From VGBV01 sp963813725 (GTDB lineage Bacteria; Actinomycetota; Thermoleophilia; Solirubrobacterales; 70-9), in NCBI GenBank assembly GCA_963813725.1, contig CAWFAI010000013.1:62001-126000 (forward strand): 64,000 bases of DNA. The letters are read 5' to 3'. Below, one piece after another: positions 9,229 to 19,532 of this stretch; within the stretch, counting starts at the first letter, position 1; each line of letters starts with the position of its first letter. Below the pieces are notes generated by a model. The model was not told where the DNA came from. It worked only from the letters and a program-made list of their open reading frames with translations, and ran no database searches. The translations under genes were made by a program, and so were the position numbers.

Positions 9229-10223
9229 GGGTCCTGGTCGCCGGCGGCGCCGGGTTCATCGGCTCGGGCTACGTGCGCCACCGCCTCGACTCGCACCCCG
9301 GCGACTCGGTGCGGGTGCTCGACAAGCTCACCTACGCCGGCCGCCGCGAGAACCTCGAGGGGCTTCCCTCCGACCGCCTGGAGTTCGTCGAGGGCGACGT
9401 CGCCGACCGCGAGGCCGCACGGGCCGCGGTCGAGGGCTGCGACGCCGTCGTCAACTTCGCCGCCGAGTCGCACGTCGACCGCTCCATCGAAAGCCCCGGA
9501 GAGTTCATCACCACCGACGTGTTCGGCACCTTCGTGCTGCTGGAGGCCAGCCGTGACGCCGGCGTCCGCCACCTTCAGGTCTCGACCGACGAGGTCTACG
9601 GCGACCTCGAGGAGGGCACGGCTACCGAGGACTCGCCGCTGGAGCCCTCCTCTCCCTACTCGGCCTCCAAGGCCGGCGGCGACCTGCTGGTGAGCGCCTT
9701 CGCGCGCACCTACGGCGCCGAGGCGCTGATCGTGAGGGCGTCCAACAACTACGGGCCCCGCCAGCACCCCGAGAAGCTGATCCCGCTCTGCATCCTGAAC
9801 GCGCTGGCCGGCGACTCGCTGCCCGTCTACGGCGACGGCATGCAGGTCCGCAACTGGCTCTACGTCGAGGACTGCTGCGCCGCGATCGACGCGGTGCTCG
9901 AGCGCGGCGAGCCCGCGAGCGTCTACAACGTCGGGGGCCCCGACGAGCTCCCGAACATCGAGGTCGTGAAGCGGATCCTGGAGCTGACCGGCCGCGACGA
10001 GTCGCTGATCGAATACGTGACCGACCGCCCGGGCCACGACCGCCGCTACTCGCTGTCGGCGGGGAAGCTGGCCCAGCTCGGGTGGGAGCCGGCGGTGAAT
10101 TTCGCCGCGGGGATCGAGCGGACCGTCCACTGGTACCGCGAGAACGAGGCGTGGTGGAAGCCGATCCGCTCGGGCGAGTACAGGGAGTACTACGAGCGCC
10201 AGTACGGGAAGGCACTGGGCTGA
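9225..10223 (+). CDS. rmlB: dTDP-glucose 4,6-dehydratase
   Basis: Second enzyme of the rhamnose pathway: NAD-dependent conversion of dTDP-glucose to the 4-keto-6-deoxy sugar. The 332-residue SDR-fold protein has the N-terminal GGAGFIGS, FAAESHVDRSI, the STDEVYGDL active-site segment (with the Asp-Glu pair of dehydratases), YSASK with Y145 and K149, and RNWLYVEDCC. The GTG start is set by the four-base GTGA overlap with rmlD; longer in-frame starts would lie inside rmlD. Its stop overlaps the rmlC ATG by one base. Confidence 0.93.
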   Translation: MRVLVAGGAGFIGSGYVRHRLDSHPGDSVRVLDKLTYAGRRENLEGLPSDRLEFVEGDVADREAARAAVEGCDAVVNFAAESHVDRSIESPGEFITTDVFGTFVLLEASRDAGVRHLQVSTDEVYGDLEEGTATEDSPLEPSSPYSASKAGGDLLVSAFARTYGAEALIVRASNNYGPRQHPEKLIPLCILNALAGDSLPVYGDGMQVRNWLYVEDCCAAIDAVLERGEPASVYNVGGPDELPNIEVVKRILELTGRDESLIEYVTDRPGHDRRYSLSAGKLAQLGWEPAVNFAAGIERTVHWYRENEAWWKPIRSGEYREYYERQYGKALG

Positions 10224-10759
10224 TGGGCGTCCGCCGCATTCCCACCGAGCTGGAGGATCTGGTGCTGTTCGAGCCCGACGTGCACGGTGACGAGCGCGGG
10301 TTCTTCGTCGAGACATTTCGCGGGACCTGGATGAACGAGTTCGGCATCGAGGCCGAATTCGTGCAGCAGAACCACAGCCGGTCCGTGGGCCGCGTGGTGC
10401 GGGGCATCCATCTGCAGGCCGGGCAGGCAAAGCTGGTGCGCTGCGCCCGCGGGCGCATCTGGGACGTGGCGGTGGACCTGCGACCTGACTCGCCCACCTA
10501 CAGGCGCTGGGAGGCCTACGAGCTGGATGACGTCGCTCACCGCCAGCTCTTCATCCCCGACGGCTTCGGCCACGGCTTCTGCGTGCTCGGCGACGAGGCC
10601 GACCTCGTCTATCTGCTCTCGGACTACTACGACCCCGAGCGCGAGCGCTGCGTCGCCTGGGACGACCCGGAGATCGGGATCGAGTGGCCGATCGCCGACC
10701 CGGTCCTCTCCGAGCGCGACCGCAACGCGCCCGGCCTGGCGGAGATCTCCGCCGGCTAG
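10223..10759 (+). CDS. rmlC: dTDP-4-dehydrorhamnose 3,5-epimerase
   Basis: Third pathway enzyme, a 178-residue cupin-fold epimerase. Diagnostic segments are DERGFFVETFR, the active-site histidine region VVRGIHLQAGQAKLVRCARG, the YRRWEAYELDD segment and FIPDGFGHGFCVLGDEADLVYL. The usual RGLHYQ motif reads RGIHLQ here, a common actinobacterial variant. It ends the rmlADBC operon: every junction overlaps or is 10 bases or less, so the four enzymes are made from one transcript starting at rmlA. Confidence 0.92.
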   Translation: MGVRRIPTELEDLVLFEPDVHGDERGFFVETFRGTWMNEFGIEAEFVQQNHSRSVGRVVRGIHLQAGQAKLVRCARGRIWDVAVDLRPDSPTYRRWEAYELDDVAHRQLFIPDGFGHGFCVLGDEADLVYLLSDYYDPERERCVAWDDPEIGIEWPIADPVLSERDRNAPGLAEISAG

Positions 10760-10827
10760 GCGCCCTCGCCCGCCGGGTAGCGCTCTTGGGGCCGTGGCCC
10801 CACCCCGGTATCGTCACTAGGTTGGCC

Positions 10828-13800
10828 ATGAGTGCGCCCGCGACACCGAAATCACCCCTGGAGCCCTTCTCCCAGCCGGTCAGGAGCTGGTTCGAGCGCT
10901 CCTTCGAGGCCCCCACGCCCGCCCAGGCACAGGGCTGGCCGGCGATCGCCTCGGGCGAGCACACGCTGATCTGCGCTCCGACCGGCTCGGGAAAGACGCT
11001 TTCGGCCTTCCTCTGGGGGATCGACAGCCTCGCCAGGCGTCCCGAGGAGCTCGGCGCGGGCGTGCGCATCGTCTACATCTCGCCGCTGAAGGCGCTCAGC
11101 TACGACATCGAGCGCAACCTGCGCGCGCCCCTGGCGGGCATCGGGGCGCCCATCAGCATCGCGCTGCGCACGGGCGATACGCCCCAATCCGAGCGGCGAG
11201 CGATGCGCAAGACGCCCCCGGACATCCTGATCACGACCCCCGAGTCGCTCTATCTGATGATCAGCAGCGGCGCCCGCGAGATCCTGGCCGGGGTCGAGGC
11301 GGTGATCGTGGACGAGATTCACGCCGTCGCGCCCTCCAAGCGCGGCTCGCACCTGGCGCTGACCCTGGAGCGGCTGGACCAGCTGGGCGAGAAGCCCGCC
11401 CAGAGAATCGGGCTGTCGGCGACGCAGAGGCCGCTGGAGCGGATCGGCCAGTTCCTGGCGGGAAGCGGGCGCGAGTGCACCATCGTCGACGCCAGCAAGC
11501 CGAAGGAGCTGGACCTGGAGATCGTGGTGCCGGTCGAGGACATGACCGAGCCCGACGCGAGCGTGGAGAAGCGGCGTGACGGCGGGGACTCAGGGCTTCC
11601 GGAGCCGCAGCCCTACGACGCCACCCAGCGCTCGATCTGGCCGGCGATCTACCCACGGCTGCTGGAGCTGGTGCAGGAGCACACCTCGACGATCGTGTTC
11701 GTCAACAACCGCCGCGGCGCCGAGCGCATCGCCAAGCGGCTGAACGAGATGGCGAACGCGGAGGACGAGCAGGAGCTGCCGGCGACCGAGGTGGCGGGCA
11801 ACGACGAGCCCATCTCCAAGACCCGGGACGACGAGGGCTATGTGGAGATCGCCCGCGCCCACCACGGCTCGCTCAGCCACGAGGAGCGGGCGCTGGTCGA
11901 GGAGCTGCTGAAGTCCGGCGAGCTGCCCTGCCTGGTCGCCACCTCGTCCCTGGAGCTCGGGATCGACATGGGCGCGATCGACCTGGTGGTCCAGATCGAG
12001 TCGCCGAAGTCGGTGACCCGCGGCCTGCAGCGCGTCGGCCGCGCAGGCCACTCGCTGGGCGAGGTCTCGAAGGGCCGCATCTTCCCCAAGTTCCGATCCG
12101 ACCTGCTCGAGTGCGCCGTCGTCGCCCGGCTGATGCGCGACGGCCGCATCGAGGAGACGGTGATTCCGCAGCAACCCGCTGGACGTGCTGGCGCAGCACC
12201 TGGTCGCGATGGCGGCGCTGGACGAGTGGCAGATCGACGAGGTCGAGCGGCTCGTCAACTCCGCCCAGCCCTTCAGGGAGCTCTCACGCGAGCAGCTCGA
12301 GAACGTCCTCGACATGCTCGACGGGCGATATCCGTCCGAGCGCTTCGCCGAGCTGCGCCCGCGGATCGTCTGGGACCGCACCGGCGGGGTGATGCGCGGG
12401 CGGCCGGGGGCGCGCCAGCTCGCCATCGCCAACGCGGGCACGATCCCCGATCGCGGGCTCTACGGCGTGCACCTGCCCGACGGCCGCCGCGTCGGCGAGC
12501 TCGACGAGGAGATGGTCTACGAGGCCCGCCCGGGGCAGACCTTCCTGCTGGGCGCGACCACCTGGCGGATCGAGGACATCACCCGCGACCGCGTGATCGT
12601 GACGCCGGCGCCCGGGGTGCCGGGCGCGGTGCCGTTCTGGCGGGGGGACGGCGTCGGGCGGCCCGCCGAGCTGGGCAAGGCGATCGGGTCGTTCAGCCGC
12701 GAGGCGGTCAACGCCGACCCGGCCCAGCTCGCGAAGGACAACGACCTGGACGAGCTGGCCGCCCGCAACCTCGTCAACTACCTGCAGGAGCAGCAGGCCG
12801 CGACCCGCGTCGTCCCCTCTGACGAGAACATCGTCGTCGAGCGCTTCCGCGACGAGATCGGCGACTGGCGGCTGTGCGTGCTCTCGCCGTTCGGGGGGCG
12901 CGTGCACGCGGCATGGGGGCTGGCGCTGTCGGCCAAGATCCGCGAGGAGCGCGAGCTGGAAGCGGACGCGATCTGGTCCGACGACGGCATCGTCGTCCAC
13001 CTGCCCGACGCCGACGAGCCGCCGCCCGCCGACCTGGTGCTGTTGGAACCTGACGAGCTCGAGGACCTGGTGGTGGGCGAGCTCTCGGGCTCGGCCCTGT
13101 TCGGCGCCCGCTTCCGCGAGAACGCCGCCCGCTCGCTGCTGATCCCCCGGGCCTGGCCGGGCAAGCGGACCCCGCTGTGGCAGCAGCGGCTGAAGTCCCA
13201 GAGCCTGCTGGAGGTCGCCCGTGACTTTCCCCGCTTCCCAGTGATCCTCGAGACCTACCGCGAGGTGATGCGCGACGTCCTCGACCTGCCCTCGCTCGAG
13301 GGCCTGCTGCGCGACCTGCACTCGCGCCGGATCACGATGGTCGAGGTCGAGACCCCGACGGCCTCGCCGTTCGCGTCGTCGCTGCTGTTCGACTACGTGG
13401 CCACCTACATGTACGAGGGCGACACGCCCAACGCCGAGCGGCGCGCGGCCGCCCTGGCCCTGGACCGCGACCTGCTGCGCGAGCTGCTCGGCCAGGAGGA
13501 GCTGCGCGAGCTGATCGACCCCGCGGCGCTGGCCGAGGTCGAGGAGTCGCTTCAGCAGCTGCATGAGGCTGCCCGGGCCAAGGACCGCGACGCCCTGCAG
13601 CAGGTGTTGCGCCGACTGGGCGACCTGAGCCTGGACGAGTGCCGGGTCCGCATCGCCGAGGGCTACTCGGCCGAGTCGATGCTGGAGAAGCTCATCAGCG
13701 AGCGGCGGGCTGCCGTCGTCCGCATCGCGGGCGAGGAGCGCTACATCGCGGCCGAGGACGCGGGCATGTACCGCGACGCGCTCGGGGTGCCGCCACCGGC

Positions 13801-15295
13801 CGGGCTGCCCGACAGCTTCCTGCAGGCGCCCGATGAGCCGTTGCCCGCGCTGGTACGGCGCTACGCGGCCACCCACGGCCCCTTCCCCACCCGCCAGCTC
13901 GCCGAGCGCTACGGCATCGACCCCGCGCCCGCCCTGCGCGAGCTGGAGGCTGCTGGAGAGATGGTCCGTGGCGAGCTGCTGCCGGGCGGGACAGAGCGCG
14001 AGTGGTGCGACGCCGACGTGCTGCGCCGCGTGCGCCGCGCCAGCCTGGCGCGCCTGCGCAAGGAGGTCGAGGCCGCCGACCGCAGCGAGCTGGCCCGGTT
14101 CCTGCCGAGCTGGCAGAACGTGGACGTCCATCGCGCCGCCGGCGCCGGGCCCGACCGGCTGCGCGAGGCGCTGGTCCCGCTGCAGGGGGTCGCCCTGACG
14201 CCGAAGACGTGGGAGCGCGACGTCCTGCCCCGCCGCCTCGGCTCCTACAGCCCGGCCTGGCTGGACGAGCTGTGCACCAGCGGCGAGCTGGTCTGGATCG
14301 GCGCTGGGTCGCTGGGCCGCAACGACGGCAAGGTGGCCCTCTACTTCCGCGAGGACGTGCGCCTGGCCGGGCCGCCCCCCTCGAACGCCAAGCTCGAGCC
14401 GCCCGAGGACGAGGTACACGAGAGGATCCGCGAGCGGCTGGCGGAGGGGCCGTGCTTCTGGCTCGACCTGCTGGACCTGGAGGGCAGCGCCGAGGAACTG
14501 CACGAGGCGCTCTGGGACCTGGCCTGGTCGGGCGAGGCCACCAACGACGGCTTCGCGCCGCTGCGGGCGCCCCGTCTGCGCGCCGCGCAGCGCAGCGAGC
14601 GGTCGGGCAGGCGCTTTTCGAGCCGCCGCAGCGCCACCGCCGGGACCGTGCTGGGGCGCTGGTCGCTCACGGCGCCGCTGTTCCAGGACGCCCCGGCCGC
14701 CGGCCCGCGCCTGCGCGCGCTGGCGGAGCTGATGCTGGAGCGCCACGGCATCGTCACCCGCGAGACGGCGATCGCCGAGGGGATTCCCGGCGGCTTCGCC
14801 GCGATCTACGGCGAGCTGCAGAACCTGGAGCTGCTGGGGACCGCGCGCCGCGGCTACTTCGTCGAGGGACTGGGCGGAGCCCAGTTCGCGCTGCCCGGGG
14901 CGGTCGAGCGCCTGCGCAGCTTGCCGCGGCCGGACGGCGAACTGCTCTGGCTGGCGGCCACGGACCCGGCCAACCCCTACGGCGCGACCCTTTCGTGGCC
15001 GAAGCTCGAGGGCCAGCGCCGCCCGGCCCGGACGGCGGGCGCCTACGTCGGCCTCAGGGACGGCGAGCCCATGCTCTACGTCGAGCGCGGCGGCAAGGGG
15101 ATCCTGCGGCTCGCCGGCCTGGAGGGCGAGGAGCTGGCCGAAGCGCTGGGCGACCTGGCCGTGGCCGCACGGGACGGCAAGATCGAGAAGCTGGCGCTGG
15201 AGCGCCTGGACGGCGAGCCGGTGATCGGAACGGGAATGGAGGCGGCGCTGATCGAAGCCGGCTTCAGGCGCCAGCCTCGTCGTCTCGTCGCCTGA
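10828..15295 (+). CDS. lhr: Lhr-type ATP-dependent DNA helicase (frameshifted at 12170)
   Basis: A full-length Lhr, about 1488 residues once one base is corrected, similar in size to E. coli Lhr (1538). The first part holds the superfamily 2 motifs: GSGKT with K56, DEIHA, LSATQRP and QRVGRAGH. The second part holds the Lhr core and the long C-terminal winged-helix/DEAD-associated region. At 12163-12180 the frame reads IPQQPAG and breaks; dropping the A at 12170 restores IPRNPLDVLAQHLVAMAA, the conserved Lhr signature, in the frame that continues to 15295. Lhr is a 3-to-5 helicase of DNA repair. TAGGTT at 10818-10823 or TATCGT at 10809-10814 could serve as -10. The 3-prime 32 bases overlap the convergent signalling gene. 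Confidence 0.88.
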
Positions 15296-17933
15296 GCACG
15301 GCCAGCAGCTTCTCGACGACCTCGGGGTCGAACTGCTTGCCCGCTTCGCTCTCGAGCTGGGCGTGGGCATCCTCGTGCGACATCGCCGCGCGATAGGGCC
15401 GGTCCGAGGTCATCGCGTGGTAGGCGTCCACGGCCAGCACGATTCGGGCCCCGAGCGGGATCTGCTCGCCGCGCAGTCCCTCGGGATAGCCGCCGCCGTC
15501 CCAGTGCTCATGGGCGTGACGCACGATGGTGCGAACGCCGTAGAGGAAGGGGACCGGCGCCAGGATCTGGGCGCCCTTGGCGGGGTGCTCCTTGACGACC
15601 TCGAACTCCTCCTCGGTCAGCGGCCCGGGCTTGTTGATCAGATAATCGGGGACCGCGATCTTGCCGACGTCGTGGAAGATGCCGCCGTAGCGGAGGTCCT
15701 CGATGGCCGACTCCGGCAGGCCAAACTCGCGCCCGACCTCGACGGCCAGCTCGGCGATCGAGCGCGCGTGGTCGGCCGTGTACTGGTCCTTGGCCTCCAG
15801 CGCGGTCGCCAGCGCCTCGGCGGTCCCGATCATGGACTGGGTCAGCTGCTCGTACAGGTCGCCCGAGCGGATCGCGGACGACAGGTGATCAGCCACCGCG
15901 GCGACCAGCTCGACGTCGAGCGCGTCCAGCACCGCCTTCCCGGACAGGCAGCCGATCGCGCCCCAGGCCCGGCCCCCGATGACCAGCGGCACCGCGAGCT
16001 CGGTGGACTTCCTGCCCGGCCTGCGCAGGTCCTCCTCGTCGAGCGAGCGGCTGCGGCGGTCTCGCTGGCGCCTATCCGACCCGCTCTCGCCCAGCACGGC
16101 GCGCTTCTGCCCCAGCGCCTGGCCGATGGACCCCCGGTCGGCGAGGAGCCAGCGGTCCGCGGGCAGGTCACCGGACGCGGCGACCTCCTCGAGCGTGCCC
16201 TCCTGGGCCAGGCGCAGCACCGCGCAGGCCTCCAGCTCGAGCACGTCGCGAAGCTCCTCGACCGCCGTGAAGGCGGCGTCGGTGGTGTCGGTATGGCGTG
16301 CGATCGCGAGCCCGATGTCGCCGGCCACCGCGCGCCAGCGCTGCCTGCGCTCGGCATCGCGGGGGCGGGTCCGCGGCGGGACCGGAGGCGCGCTGGTGCG
16401 GCGAGAGGCGCGGCGGATCGATCCCGGGCGGGGGCTGCCCTTGGCGTCGCGCAGGGCCTCGTCGGCGCGGCCGACCAGCTGCTCGAGCGTCTCGCCCTCG
16501 GCGCGCTCGGCGAGCCCGACGCACGCCGTCAGCGTGCCCCCCGGCACCTCCATGGAGCGAATCGCCGCCCTGACCCGGTCTAGGACGGGCGCGGCCCACT
16601 CCTCGGTCGAGTCGGGCAGGATCAGCGCGAACTCGTCTCCCCCGTAGCGCACGACGACGTCCTCGGCGCGGACCGTCGAGCGCAGCGCCGCGCCGACGCT
16701 CTTCAGCACGGCATCGCCGCTGAGGTGTCCGAAGACGTCGTTGATCGACTTGAACCCGTCGAGGTCCAGGAGCGCGACCGACAGTGGCGTGCCCGTCTGA
16801 TCGGACCGGGCGATCCGCTGCTCGAGCTGGTGCTGCAGCGCGTCGCGGTTGAGGCAGCCCGTGAGCCCGTCGACCTCGGCCGCCTCGCGCACCGCTGCGT
16901 GGCGCTCGGCGTTGGCGCTGACCAGGCACGCCAGCTCGGCGAACCCCTCGATCAGCTCCACCTCGGCAGCGGTGATCCGACGGGGCCCGAGCCAGCCGCA
17001 GAAGAGGTATCCGCGCGGGCGGTCGTCCCAGGCCAGGGGCACGGCGACCGCGCTGCGGATCTCCAGCAGGGCCGGTACCTCTGAGGGCGGGTAGCCGTCC
17101 TCGCCGTAGGAGTGGGTCACCAACGAGCGCCCGCTGTGGACAGCGCGGCCGCCCAGGCCGGCGCCGGGCCCCAGCCGGAAGCCGATGGACTCGCCCAGCC
17201 GTCCGGCGGCCCCCTGGACGACGTAGCCGTCCACCTCGTCGCCGAGGCTGACCGACGTCGTGTCCGTGCGAAGCGCGGCCTGGCACTCATCGCAGAGCGT
17301 CTGCAGCACGACCCCGATCTCGAGCGATCGGCCCATGGCGTGCGCAGCCCGCACCAGGGCGGCCTGCTGGGCGGCGGCCGCGTCGCGCGCCTCATAGGCC
17401 CAGATCCGCTCCAGCGCCTGCCCCAGCGCCGGCGTCACCGCCCCCAGCAGCGCGCGGTCGGCCTGCTCGAAGGGCCGCTCGTGCCGGCGCCCGACCCCGA
17501 CCAGCACCCCGCGGCCGTCGTCGGTGCGGAAGGGGGCGAGGATCGCGTTGCTCAGGCCCACCCCCAGGACGTCATCGCCGGTCAGTGCCGCCGGTTTCGC
17601 GTGGGTGACCGCGCTGCTCGCCTCGGACCGGTCCAGGATGCGCAGCGCGCGCTCGGCCTCGAGGCCGATGGCGGCGAGGGCGCGCGAGGCGTTCGCCTCG
17701 TCGCCTTCGTCCAGCAGGAAGGCGACCTCGGCGCTGAAGACCTCGGACAGCTCTTCGGTGAAGAGGCGGGCCAGGTCGGCCTCGCTGGTGGCTGCGTTGA
17801 CGATGCCGACGATGTCGGCTCGGCGGGCGGCCTCGACGAACCGGCGCCGCAGCTCCTCGTCCTCGGCCCGCTCAGGCGCGGAGCCCGAGCCGTCGCCGGG
17901 GAGCTGCTCTCTGATGGTTCCCTTCGAAGTCAG
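15264..17933 (-). CDS. GAF-GGDEF-GAF-HD-GYP cyclic-di-GMP protein; start unclear
   Basis: A large signalling protein. In order it has an N-terminal GAF-like region, a second GAF (FRLGPGAGLGGRAVHSG), a GGDEF diguanylate cyclase with an intact active site (VVRYGGDEFALIL), a third GAF, and an HD-GYP phosphodiesterase (FHDVGKIAVPDYLINKPG, then HEHWDGGGYPEGLRGE). Both c-di-GMP synthesis and breakdown are therefore possible. The first legal start in frame is GTG 17561, but it cuts into a GAF domain, and clear coding (VEAARRADIVGIVNAA, then LFTEELSEVFSAEVAFLL) continues upstream to about 17900. No ATG, GTG or TTG exists in this frame between 17561 and the stop at 17981. CTG 17933, used here as end point, is only a candidate. 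A TAGGCT hexamer at 17988-17983 marks the likely promoter. Confidence 0.8.
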   Translation of the reverse strand: MTSKGTIREQLPGDGSGSAPERAEDEELRRRFVEAARRADIVGIVNAATSEADLARLFTEELSEVFSAEVAFLLDEGDEANASRALAAIGLEAERALRILDRSEASSAVTHAKPAALTGDDVLGVGLSNAILAPFRTDDGRGVLVGVGRRHERPFEQADRALLGAVTPALGQALERIWAYEARDAAAAQQAALVRAAHAMGRSLEIGVVLQTLCDECQAALRTDTTSVSLGDEVDGYVVQGAAGRLGESIGFRLGPGAGLGGRAVHSGRSLVTHSYGEDGYPPSEVPALLEIRSAVAVPLAWDDRPRGYLFCGWLGPRRITAAEVELIEGFAELACLVSANAERHAAVREAAEVDGLTGCLNRDALQHQLEQRIARSDQTGTPLSVALLDLDGFKSINDVFGHLSGDAVLKSVGAALRSTVRAEDVVVRYGGDEFALILPDSTEEWAAPVLDRVRAAIRSMEVPGGTLTACVGLAERAEGETLEQLVGRADEALRDAKGSPRPGSIRRASRRTSAPPVPPRTRPRDAERRQRWRAVAGDIGLAIARHTDTTDAAFTAVEELRDVLELEACAVLRLAQEGTLEEVAASGDLPADRWLLADRGSIGQALGQKRAVLGESGSDRRQRDRRSRSLDEEDLRRPGRKSTELAVPLVIGGRAWGAIGCLSGKAVLDALDVELVAAVADHLSSAIRSGDLYEQLTQSMIGTAEALATALEAKDQYTADHARSIAELAVEVGREFGLPESAIEDLRYGGIFHDVGKIAVPDYLINKPGPLTEEEFEVVKEHPAKGAQILAPVPFLYGVRTIVRHAHEHWDGGGYPEGLRGEQIPLGARIVLAVDAYHAMTSDRPYRAAMSHEDAHAQLESEAGKQFDPEVVEKLLAVLRRRDDEAGA

Positions 17934-18046
17934 CGTTCCCTCGTCCTCTTCGTATGTTCGGCTGCGAGCGGCGCCACCTCACAGCCTAGTCCCAGGTTTC
18001 TACTTCTACGAACTGTTGGCGATGCGCCCTCGCCTAGGCTGGGTAC

Positions 18047-18811
18047 ATGGCGGAGGGCGACACGATCCTGCGACTGGCGCGGCGCCTCCAAGGCGCGCTC
18101 GCCGGCAGAGCCGTCCGGGTGCGGACCCCTGGGCGCCGCCGGCCCGAGGGCCGTCCGGCCGCCGACCTCGATGGACGCACCGTTGACGGCGTCGAGAGCC
18201 GCGGCAAGCACCTGCTGCTCAGATTCGACGGAGGGCTCGTCCTGCACAGCCACCTCGGAATGAGGGGCAGCTGGCACCTGTACGGGCCCAGGCAGCGGTG
18301 GCGCTTCCCCGCCCACAGCGCCTGGCTCGAGCTCGCCGCCGGCGACGCCGTCGCGGTCAACTTCAACGGCAGCTCGATGCGGATCGTCCGCGCGGCGGAG
18401 CTGGGCCGCGACCCTCGGCTGGCGCGCCTGGGCCCCGACCTCCTCGACCCCGAGCTGACAGACGTGGCCGCGGCGGCGGCGCTGCGCGCCGCCCCGCAGG
18501 CCCAGGTGGGCGAGGCGCTGCTGGACCAGTCAGTCGTGGCCGGAGTCGGGAACGTGCTCAAGAGCGAGGGCTGCTTCGCGGCCGGGGTCGATCCCTGGCG
18601 GCGCCTGGGCGAGCTGGACGACGAGGAGCTGATGCGGGTGGTGGCGAGCACCCGCGCCGTGATGGCCGAGTCGGTGCGGGCCGGCCGCCGCCCCCAGCGG
18701 ATCTATCGCCGCGCCGGCGAGCCCTGCCCCCGCTGCGGCGAGCGCATCGCCTCGCGCCGGCAGGGTGACGACGCGCGGACCACCTACTGGTGCCCGCGCT
18801 GTCAGGGATAA
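18047..18811 (+). CDS. Fpg/Nei family DNA glycosylase with Ala in place of Pro2
   Basis: A 254-residue base-excision repair glycosylase/AP lyase. The N-terminus MAEGDT aligns with MPEGDT of Nei-type enzymes, with the catalytic glutamate kept but the nucleophilic proline replaced by alanine. Further features are the conserved lysine region SRGKHLL, the helix-two-turn-helix segment DQSVVAGVGNVLKSE and a C-terminal C4 zinc finger (CPRCGERI, then YWCPRCQ). The EGDT start favours the Nei branch over Fpg (MPELPE). TAGGCT at 18035-18040 ends six bases before ATG, so the mRNA is probably leaderless. The GCG codon is read directly from the sequence. Confidence 0.88.
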   Translation: MAEGDTILRLARRLQGALAGRAVRVRTPGRRRPEGRPAADLDGRTVDGVESRGKHLLLRFDGGLVLHSHLGMRGSWHLYGPRQRWRFPAHSAWLELAAGDAVAVNFNGSSMRIVRAAELGRDPRLARLGPDLLDPELTDVAAAAALRAAPQAQVGEALLDQSVVAGVGNVLKSEGCFAAGVDPWRRLGELDDEELMRVVASTRAVMAESVRAGRRPQRIYRRAGEPCPRCGERIASRRQGDDARTTYWCPRCQG

Positions 18812-18838
18812 TCGCCGGCGTGGGAACGGAGAGAGAAG

Positions 18839-19522
18839 ATGAGTGAGGTGGTCGAGCTGCTCCGGCGGGTGCCGCTGTTCTCCGAGCTCGACGACCCCGA
18901 GCTCGAGCGCATCGCCCAGGTAGCGATCCCGCGCCGGTTCCCCAACGACACGCGGGTCTTCCACGAGGGCGACCCCGGGGACGCCTGCTTCATCGTCCGC
19001 ACCGGGAGCTGCCGCGTCACGCGCGAGCACCCCGACGGGCGCGCGATCACGCTCGCGAACCTGGGCCCGGGCGCGATCTTCGGCGAGCTCGCGATGCTGG
19101 ACGGCGAGGCCCGTTCGGCCAGCGTCGAGGCCACCGAGGACACGGACCTGCTGGCCCTGCCCGCCTCGGACATGCGGTCGCTGATCCGCGAGAACCCGGG
19201 GATGGCGGAGAAGCTGGTGGTGGCGCTGACCCGCAGGCTGCGCGAGGCGAACGAGCGCATCGCGCGCCAGTCCTTCCAGACGGTCCCCAGCCGGGTGGCG
19301 GGCGTGCTGGACCAGTTGCTGGCCGAGGACCGGGTGTCGCCGAGCGTGCGGGACGGAGTCACGATCCGGCTGCGGCAATCCGACCTGGCCCAGCTCGCCG
19401 GCACCTCGCGCGAGAGCGTCAGCCGCTTCCTGGCCACGCTCGAGCGGGCGGGGGTGGTGCAGGTCGGAAGGGGTCGCGTGACGATCCTGGAGCCGGACCG
19501 GCTCGGCTCCTACATCTTCTAG
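18839..19522 (+). CDS. Crp/Fnr family transcriptional regulator
   Basis: A 227-residue regulator. A cyclic-nucleotide-binding domain (about residues 10-125) contains the phosphate-binding cassette FGELAMLDGEARSASVEA, close to the E...RxA pattern of true cAMP binders. A dimerisation helix and a Crp-type winged helix (about 150-220; RQSDLAQLAGTSRESVSRFLATLERAGVV) follow. There are no N-terminal cysteines, so it is Crp-like and not an FNR. Unlike most neighbours it has a leader: GATAAT at the end of the glycosylase gene, then GGAGAG just before ATG. Targets are unknown. Confidence 0.9.
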   Translation: MSEVVELLRRVPLFSELDDPELERIAQVAIPRRFPNDTRVFHEGDPGDACFIVRTGSCRVTREHPDGRAITLANLGPGAIFGELAMLDGEARSASVEATEDTDLLALPASDMRSLIRENPGMAEKLVVALTRRLREANERIARQSFQTVPSRVAGVLDQLLAEDRVSPSVRDGVTIRLRQSDLAQLAGTSRESVSRFLATLERAGVVQVGRGRVTILEPDRLGSYIF

Positions 19523-19532
19523 CTGCGACCTG

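Noticed and set aside
12284..15370. 1028-codon open frame antisense to lhr
   Set aside because: Same reasoning: no recognisable domains, and the opposite strand encodes the conserved second half of Lhr.
17930..17977. 15-codon ORF MAPLAAEHTKRTRER after a TAGGCT hexamer
   Set aside because: Too short to call a gene. More likely the true N-terminus of the signalling protein displaced by a frame error.
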